This document shows positions 57,252 to 64,000 of a stretch of 64,000 bases of DNA, piece by piece. The notes beneath the pieces were generated by a model, which ran no database searches, was not told where the DNA came from, and was given only the letters and a program-made list of their open reading frames with translations. Location: contig CM061069.1 in NCBI GenBank assembly GCA_030762895.1, positions 85,755,548 through 85,819,547 of the forward strand, read 5' to 3'. The translations under genes and the position numbers were made by a program. This DNA is from Sophora flavescens (Eukaryota > Streptophyta > Magnoliopsida > Fabales > Fabaceae). Position 1 is the first letter of the stretch. Every line of letters begins with the position of its first letter.

Positions 57252-58589
57252 GATGTTGGAAATGATATTGTGCCTAAAAGGTCGGATCTAGGAAGACCAG
57301 AGATGTCTGCTGCTGCCAAGGTATTCATTTGACCATTTAGTTAATAACGAATTAAATAACTTAATTATCCGTGATTACTAATATATATCTATGTTGTTTA
57401 GGGGATCGACAAAGGGGCACCTGGCCATGGTGATGTTTTTAAAGTTCTGGCTATACAGGTTGTCACCATGGAGGATGACGCAGCCTTGGTAAGGTTGGAA
57501 CATGATGCCAGCCCTGGTGAACTGTATATACCAAAGAAGGAACTTATGGAGATGGCACTCAATAAAGAAATGGCCAGTTCTACACACATATCGTTTTGGT
57601 GCACGTAAGTACATTTTATTTATAAGTTAAGTACATAATTAATTTTTAAATACTATGATAATTAACATGTTTTTCCAATATATCAGGTATCTGCATCGTA
57701 TGTTAGCCGATCAAGGTAACCTCGCCCTTTATGGGTTCATTGACCCCATGTTCATTCAGGGTGATGTTCTCGTAGCATCGGAAGACCCGGTCACTACCAT
57801 ACGTGATATACTTGCTCGAGACGATCATCAATTCTATCTTGCGCCTTATCTCAATAAGTAAGTACCGGTTATTTAAGTATAACTATATATGACTTAGTCA
57901 CTAACTGTTCCGCAAATACAGCCGGCATTGGCAACTGTTGCTCTTGTACCCAAGAATGAACGTCGTGGTCTTCTTCTGCTCATTGGGAAATAAGCCGGCG
58001 AATCAACTGAAGACGATCATCGAAACGTAAGCATTAAAATACTTTATAGTCAGTAATGCAGTTGTTTTAATTATCTGAAATCTATCAGATATACTTTAAT
58101 TAATGTTTTTGTCATGATAGGTCTATTAATGCATCCCACATGTTGCGTGGTGAAAGGCGTACTCGGGCTATCAGATGGATTATTCCCAGCGTAAGATATT
58201 TATTAGTTCAAATGCATCAAATGCAGTGGGTACAATAATTGATTTCTATTTTATTTAATTCCTCATATTCTAATTGGGTTTCATTTGTACGTAGTCACGT
58301 ATACAACGTGGGTCATGGGAATGTGGCTACTATGTGATGCAGTGGATGTTGGAAATTATCTCCTCCGGGGTCACTGAAAGATGGAGCGAGGTAAATGTTA
58401 ATTGACACAATTAGAAGTAATAGTATAGATTCGTTATATGTTTTATGTTAGTTTATTACTTAAAAGATATAATCTTTTGTCCAATTAAACTTGCAGATAT
58501 TCAACAATCCAACTCCATTATCTGATTCTGACATCAACATCATAAAGAGGCGTTGGGCAACTTTCTTTCTTGAAGTGTACCACCCATAG
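57252..58589 (+). CDS. Ulp1-like C48 protease exons of CACTA-B, frame intact
   Basis: Seven exons with GT/AG borders join without a frame break: 57252-57320, 57402-57604, 57687-57857, 57922-58026, 58121-58190, 58295-58390 and 58497-58589 (807 nt, 268 codons plus TAG). Core motifs: WCTYLHRM, QFYLAPYLN, His in NRHWQL, Gln and Cys in IQRGSWECGYYVMQWM. The expected Asp reads FFCSLG, Cys as in CACTA-A. C48 proteases act on SUMO-type conjugates; activity without Asp is uncertain. No ATG marks the first exon, so these exons probably belong to the end of a longer protein begun in the broken gene upstream. Confidence 0.82.
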
Positions 58590-59040
58590 TTTGTATATAT
58601 GTAGTTAGTTTAAAAACTTATCATGTACTAGCTATAATGTACCTTTGACTGATGATATGTATTAGTGCTCGTGTCCTGGTTCAATTCTTCTTCTCTCGTG
58701 TTTTGATGTAGCCTTGATAAAGTGTTGTTTTCATTCATTCGAAATTAATTAGGCCCGATGCCCTCTGTTTTCAGATTCTGTGCTCACTAGTCATTTGATG
58801 AAATGTCAGTATTTTTAACCATATGTGTAAGAGCTGATTGTTTGTGCCAAGAAAATTGAATGAAGTATGTTTTGCTTTTGATATGGTTAAAACTTTGTTG
58901 CAATTGTGTCAAAACTGGTTTGGTGTTATGTTGTTGTTTCTTGTTTGATCAGGGTCTTTGCTGGTTTGTTTATTGATCTGCATTCTAAACAGGGGGAATG
59001 AATGATTGAAATGTAAATAATGATTAAAAAAAAATGAGAT
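58590..59040 (+). other. CACTA-B 3' untranslated region
   Basis: AT-rich DNA between the protease stop and the right subterminal repeats, with no ORF or repeat of note. A polyadenylation region would be expected here. Confidence 0.5.
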
Positions 59041-59403
59041 TTTACACATCGGTTCATCAAAAGCGATGTGTAAATTTAACTTTCTACATCGGTTTTCAGA
59101 ACCGATGTGTAAATTTCACTTTACACATCGGTTCTATTTAAAACCGATGTAGAAAGTTAAATTTACACATCGGTTTTAGGCAAAACCGATGTAGAAAGTT
59201 AAATTTCCAACTGCTTATCAATTGATAAATTAATTTTCCACATCGGTTAATAGAAAACCGCTGTTTAAAATATACTTTACGCAACGGTTTTATAACCGAT
59301 GTGTAAAGTGGCAATAAACCACATCGGTCGTTTCCACATCAGTTTGAAAACCGATGTGGAAAGCCAAAAATAACCGACGTGGAATCCCTTTTCTGCACTA
59401 GTG
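59041..59403. repeat. Right subterminal palindromes and TIR of CACTA-B
   Basis: Six or so inverted pairs of ACATCGGTT and AACCGATGT, then GGAATCCCTTTTCTGCACTA with GTG at the terminus, the complement of the left end. Confidence 0.93.
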
Positions 59404-60412
59404 ATTACTCACATTTTCAGGTAAGTCAATATATGTGCTGACTTCTTGGCTAATCTTGGTCACTCGAGTCCTTTCGCTTGTACAGAGTTGCATGTTGCTC
59501 TTACGTTGCTGAATCCAATTCTTGTAGAAGACGCTAGATGAATGTCTGTCCCTCGCCTTATTTCTTAGTTTTCTCTTCTTTTGTATATAAAAAAAAATCT
59601 CTGTTATAAAATTATAATATAGAAGAACACTCTGTTATATGATATATTACCTTAAAAAGGTAGGTAAAATCATATCATTTATTAAAAAGGTAAATTGCCT
59701 TATAAGGTAATTAATTATATTATTTTATCTCGGCAAACATTTAATTATATTATTAATTATTAATTGGACAAATTTTTTTTTAATAACAAAGATATGAACT
59801 CCATATCAATAAAAATGAAAAAAAAATGGGTTAAAATGATATGCAAAGGCGTCTTTGATTATGCAGATTGTTATAAATTTTTCTTGGTTTTCTAGCAGTA
59901 AATATTCATGGAAGGTTATAAAGTGCAATAATACTTAATGCAACAATGTGAATGCAACAATCTGTATATAGTTATTTAGTTATGTCAGATAGAAAGATAT
60001 TATAGGAAAAGGACAATGCCACAAATACATAGTAGGTGGGTTACATTTTGAACAATATCTCAAGTGAGTGAGAAAGGGGTGGAACAATGGGTAAGGACTC
60101 CACTGTTATAATGATTAATACTTGTTTGATGCCTGAATAGATCTGTAAATTAAAAAGCTGGTACATGAGATCTGTTTGTCGAATATGTTTCTTTTGCTCA
60201 TGATTTTCCATCTTACTTTCAGAGATCGGGGTATGAAGTTCATATTTTAGAATCTACATAAAGTGAAGCTACATCTGTGCAATAACATTTTTTATTAATT
60301 GGCTGCGAAAGAGTTCATTATGATTACGAGTTGAAGAAATGTATATTTATACTTAAAATAACTACTAGCTATTAGATTCAAATAGAGTACTTTTTATCTT
60401 TTGTTGATGACA
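59404..60412. repeat. Duplicated segment LU, copy 2 (right part)
   Basis: Continues the LINE RNase H end (59404-59541) and the gene-free flank that matches 15639-16599, ending at TTTTGTTGATGACACT. Indels against copy 1 include an extra piece near 59690-59740 and different DNA at 59835-59900. After 60412 the copies part: here TCTAAAGTTAATC, in copy 1 the truncated Tekay-1 LTR. Confidence 0.83.
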
Positions 60413-61099
60413 CTTCTAAAGTTAATCAACACTTGATAGCTCTCCTTTTTCGTTGTGGATTTAATGAAATATATTTTGTTTTTATAGAATAAATTTAGTA
60501 TAATTTATTTGAAATTTGTGTAAAAATGATTTTTTTTTTGGTTACAAAAATCCTATTTCCATCTTTTTTGGGTAAATTCGTCACAAATAGTGACAGGCAT
60601 ATATTCATCGCAAACTGTGAATGATCTGAATTTGTCGTAAACAGCGACGGGTTTGAATATGTCGCAAACTAAGACGAATCCAAATATGTCGCAAACAACG
60701 ACAAATATAAATATGTCGCAAACAGCGATGAATCCGAATACGTCACAAACAGCGACATATTTAAATAGCGACGGATCTGAATGCATCATAAATAGTGACA
60801 TATATCAATCTCTCGCTAACATCAACAAATCCCAATTCATCATAAACAACGATGGAATTATAAAATTTTGAACCTATGTTTTTTGAACACTTTTAGCGAC
60901 AGATTTTCATTCTTAACGACGGCTAGAATTCGTCGCTGACTACGACGACATATAAATTTCGTCGTTAAATTTAGCGATGCCACTTTTTTTGACGAAATTT
61001 GTTTCGTTGTTTATTTCATCATTAATTATTTAGCAATGATTTCTTCTTTTTAGCGACGAATTTGGACCGTCGCTGATTTCTTTTGTTTTTTTGGCAGTG
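60413..61099 (-). mobile_element. Remnant of a third CACTA-like element
   Basis: The right edge TTTTTTTGGCAGTG (ending 61099) is the complement of CACTGCCAAAAAAA, a CACTA-type terminus. Next to it are inverted pairs of TTAGCGACG and CGTCGCTAA (about 60890-61075) and a 27-bp repeat carrying GTCGC and GCGAC. No left terminus or gene was found; the left limit given is only where segment LU ends. Strand is arbitrary. Confidence 0.5.
60607..60768. repeat. 27-bp minisatellite, six units
   Basis: GTCGCAAAC or a close variant recurs at 60607, 60634, 60661, 60688, 60715 and 60742, an exact 27-bp period. Being a multiple of three, it gives nine-residue repeats on both strands (SQTATNPNM type on plus), which explains the two short repetitive ORFs here; they are not genes. 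Confidence 0.92.
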
Positions 61100-61344
61100 G
61101 ACCTTCACGTTAAAGTTTGTCTAGGAGAACAGTCCACCGTGACTGCGACCAACGACTTTTGGATCAACAAATACATAACCAATGATGATAAATTTATTTT
61201 ATTATTATTAAAAAAATTGTGAGAAGCTATTAATAATATTATTAAATACCGAATGTAAAAAAGATGATGAAATATTAATTAGTAACAACAATAATATACA
61301 ACAAAGGGTTGTTTTTCCTACTATGTTATTTAAACATATTAAAT
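61100..61344. other. AT-rich spacer
   Basis: DNA between the CACTA-like remnant and the LINE leader. No ORF, repeat or terminal motif recognised. Confidence 0.5.
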
Positions 61345-61399
61345 GGGATGGCTTTGCTAGGGTTTGCATGACTTCCTAGGGTTTGCATGTCGTCTCACC

Positions 61400-63053
61400 A
61401 TGGCAAACTCATCAATTTGTTCATGGCAACTCCTATTCCCGGAGATCTCCTCTCCTCCTTCTCGTCCTTCTCCTACAATCTCTTCTTCTCCAGATCACCC
61501 CTAGCCGTCGCAGCCTTCTCCAACAATCAAGACCACAAAAAATTTTGTACAAGTGCTTAATAATGCCTACAACATTCCGTTAAGCCAACTTCCTATCCCT
61601 TGTGTGAAGGAAGATACGATGGCAGCTACGATTCCTGAAGAGGAATATCTAGCAGGAATATAAAGTTGTAAAAACAACCTTTATATAAAAACAACCTTAT
61701 AAGGTGGATGACTTGCACAAGAAGCTTCTGCAACATTGGAAACCTTTGAACAATTGGAAGATAATTCCAATTGGTAGAGGCTTTTATGAATTCTCTTTTT
61801 CAAACATTGAGGATCTAAGAAGGTTTTTAGTCGTTGGTGCTTGGGATCTTACACCAGGGATTTTGAGGCTCTTTTCTTGGTCCCCAGATTTTCGTCCAAA
61901 ACTGATGAAGCAATCGAATACTCAATGTTGGATTAGGATCTTTGGTCTTCCTCAGGAATATTGGAGGCCAAAAATTCTGTTTTCCATCGCTAGAGGTATA
62001 GGAATCCCCTTGTCCCTTGATAATGCAACTATCTCGAAAACCTTCAGGCATTATGCTAGAGTATTGGTGAATATTGACTTAAAAAAGGCCCTTCAAGAAC
62101 ATGTCATGGTGGAAAGAAAAGGTTTTGCCTTTCCGGTAAATGTTGAATACGAGAAACTTCCTTTATTCTACTCTTCTTGTAGGATCATCGGTCACTCTAT
62201 AACTGATTGCAAAAAATCAGGTATCAATAGTGATTTGATGAATGATCGAATCTTGATCACCAAGAAACCTTCAGTTCAATATGTTCCAAAGAAAGTCACT
62301 TCCACTCCCAAAGATGGTGTGCCTCAGGTTGACAGTGGAAATAATTCTCAGATAAACAAGGGAAAAGGAATTTTAATTGATGATAGCCCTCAGGATGATA
62401 ATGTTGTAGGTGAATCTTCCAATGGTGGTGATCCCTCTTTGTTGCAAACAGATAATACGACCATTGGGGACCAGAATTAGGTAATTGTGGAATCAGCTCA
62501 GGAACAAGAAGGTCAAGAAGGGAATAACAATTTGTCTCTTCCTCATACTGTCCCTTATGTGGTAGAAGTGATCTCAAACACTGACAGATTAGTATATGGT
62601 GCTTCTCCGGGTCAAGGAAATCATGCTCAATCTGGTAATTTAGGGGAAAATATATTTCTGGATGCCAGTCCTCAAGCCAATTCTAGCCAGGATCAAAACA
62701 ATCAGAATTCAGTAGACCATGTTTGACTCTATGCAAAATTCAAGCAATGGAACAGCCCTGGTTCCTCACGGTTCAATCAACAAAGGTACACCTCCTATCA
62801 ATACTAGTTATTTTAATGGAATTCAGCAAACTCCTTTTGTTGGGAATGTAAACCCCAATGTTGTTAATGATATGAGAATTATGGGAAGACTTTGGGCAGA
62901 TGACACTGATGAAGAAATTGAGGTTGAATCCCCTAGTCATTCTGTCGCTAATGATAATACATCAGCAGATAAGTATTTGCAGACAGTTTCTTTGCAAAAC
63001 AGGTCTGAGCCAGACAATCAGCTTCCTAATCCCAAGTTCACAGTTGTGTTGTG
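61400..63053 (+). pseudogene. LINE ORF1: DUF4283 and CCHC-type knuckle
   Basis: The ATG at 61400 opens a Ser/Pro-rich N-terminus with TAG at 61502. The frame continues (NFVQVLNNAYNIPLSQLP) to a TAA at 61661 and a short rearrangement with the duplicated phrase ACAACCTTATA. DUF4283 is clear at 61704-62200: WKIIPIGRGFYEFSFSNIED, VVGAWDLTPGILRLFSW and FGLPQEYWRPKILFSIA. The knuckle reads YSSCRIIGHSITDC; the first Cys of C-X2-C-X4-H-X4-C is Tyr. A TAG at 62478-62480 and a frame change near 62720 separate the Asn/Gln/Ser-rich tail ending at 63053. ORF1 binds LINE RNA as a chaperone. Confidence 0.85.
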
Positions 63054-63138
63054 AAGATCTCAAAAGAAAAAACTCAAGAAGAAGGCAAATCAGAATCTAA
63101 AACAGGTAAAATGCTCGTAATAGGGCTGGCCCTCAAAA

Positions 63139-64000
63139 CTTTACTTGACCAATTTACTTTACTGGAATGCTAGAGGAGTTGCAAACCTAGACACTAGGTT
63201 GGTTCTTAAAAGGTTAATTTTGGTGAATAATCCATATATAATTCTTGTTGCTGAGCCTTGGATTAGGTTAGATCAGTTTCCTTCAAGGTTCTTTAGAAAT
63301 CTATATTTAAAGGTTTTTGCTGTCAACAACAGGGAGGCTTTGGTCCCAAACCTTTGGTGAATTTGTAAAGAATCAATTAATCCTGATTTGATCAGCTCTT
63401 GATCTCAGCATGTCTCCTTTTCGGTTTCTTATGAAAATCAGATTTTATACTTTTCTGCTATTTATGCTGCTACCAACTATATCTCTAGAAGAAAGTTGTG
63501 GAATGAGCTAAATCTGTTACAGAACACACATTCTGGTCCTTGGTGCTTCATAGGTGATTTCAACACCATTCTTGGGGCTCATGAGCATCGAGGTAGATGT
63601 CTTCCTTCCCAATTATCCTGTAATGAGTTTAAATATTGGTCTGACTCACATAATCTGACTCATCTTCCAACTAGAGGCTCTATGTATACTTGGTCTAATG
63701 GTAGAAGAGGGAACAATCTCACTGAAAAGAGGTTGGATAGAGTGGTTTGCAATGATAACTAGCTAGACGTTTGGAGTAATGTTTCATGTTGCACTCTCAC
63801 TAGAAGTAAATCTGTCATTACCCTATTCTTCTATCCCTGCGAAGAGAGCTCATTAGTCACAGTTGCTCATTCAAATTTCTAAAAATGTGGTCTCAGCATC
63901 AAGACTGTTACAACATTGTTGCAGATTCCTAGAAGTTGCAAGTGTCTGGTTGTCCTATGCACATTTTTCAGAAAAATTGAAGCAGTTGAAATATAATTTA
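63139..64000 (+). pseudogene. LINE ORF2: endonuclease domain (partial)
   Basis: APE-type endonuclease motifs in order: LLYWNARGVANLDTR (63151), ILVAEPW with the metal-binding Glu (63241), a TGA at 63358, then WCFIGDFNTILGAHEHRG (63541) and MYTWSNGRRG with LDRVV (63680-63750). After TAG at 63760 another frame shows a SDHYPILL-like catalytic His region near 63810-63830. The enzyme would nick target DNA to prime reverse transcription. At least two stops and one frame change are present; RT lies outside the window. Confidence 0.83.

Larger units (their letters stand above)
50721..59403 (+). mobile_element. Complete CACTA transposon (CACTA-B), 8,683 bp, TSD ATT
   Basis: The left end CACTAGTGCAGAAAAGGGAT and the right end, its exact complement, define the element; ATT occurs at 50718-50720 and 59404-59406. 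The uninterrupted homologue at 15631-15650 confirms the target. Genes on the plus strand: TNP2-type transposase (broken), Transposase_24-like gene (broken) and Ulp1-like protease exons (frame open). Both ends carry ACATCGGTT/AACCGATGT palindromes. With the transposase core deleted it is non-autonomous. Confidence 0.97.
61345..64000 (+). mobile_element. L1-type LINE, 5' part, running off the right edge
   Basis: A leader with two GCTAGGGTTTGCATG-like phrases (61355-61390) is followed by ORF1 (DUF4283 plus zinc knuckle) and the endonuclease domain of ORF2, the order of plant L1 elements. RT would follow beyond base 64000. Several stops and frame changes show it is inactive. The 5' border is approximate since no target duplication can be read. 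Confidence 0.82.

Noticed and set aside
60653..60871. 72-residue repetitive ORF with SQTATN-type repeats (and its minus-strand partner)
   Set aside because: A by-product of the 27-bp minisatellite, whose period is a multiple of three.

Overview
The window is plant nuclear DNA made almost wholly of transposable elements, nested inside one another and mostly decayed. No cellular protein gene, rRNA, tRNA or CRISPR array could be supported. The element mix is typical of a large, repeat-rich eudicot genome: Athila-type Ty3/gypsy elements with an env-like region, Tekay-type chromoviruses with LTRs of about 4 kb, L1-type LINEs, and CACTA DNA transposons with TIR CACTAGTGCA. A legume (Trifolium, Vicia or Pisum type) is my best guess. 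That is an inference from general resemblance, not something the sequence proves.

Layout, left to right. (1) 1-3819: 3' half of a CACTA transposon (CACTA-A), inserted in an Athila element. (2) 3820-14164: the rest of that element (Athila-1): protease remnant, RT-RNase H, integrase, env-like region and 3' LTR, interrupted by a solo LTR at 4158-5880. (3) 14170-16599: a LINE 3' fragment plus flank, the first copy of a segment seen again at 49425-60412. (4) 16600-49400: an old Tekay-like chromovirus arranged LTR - internal - LTR - internal. Its first internal region is split by Athila-2 (18072-31144, minus strand, gag-pro only, TSD TTGAC). Athila-2 is itself split by a young 5.6-kb non-autonomous LTR element (23809-29394, TSD ATAAC) carrying an unrecognised 370-residue ORF. 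Its second LTR is split by a solo LTR (33811-36680, TSD TCATA) and by a non-autonomous Tekay element with 4.07-kb LTRs (37401-47130, TSD AATAT). (5) 49425-60412: second copy of the LINE segment, split by the complete CACTA-B (50721-59403, TSD ATT). (6) 60413-61099: remnant of a third CACTA-like family. (7) 61345-64000: 5' part of another L1-type LINE, running off the right edge.

Two insertions can be checked inside the window because the duplicated segments keep the unoccupied site: the Athila-2 target is intact at 48824-48828, and the CACTA-B target is intact at 15636-15638.

None of the elements looks autonomous. CACTA-B has lost the TNP2 transposase core but keeps a set of Ulp1-like protease exons that joins without a frame break. 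Athila-2 and Tekay-2 lack reverse transcriptase and integrase. The youngest element encodes only the unknown ORF. These would depend on proteins supplied by relatives elsewhere in the genome.
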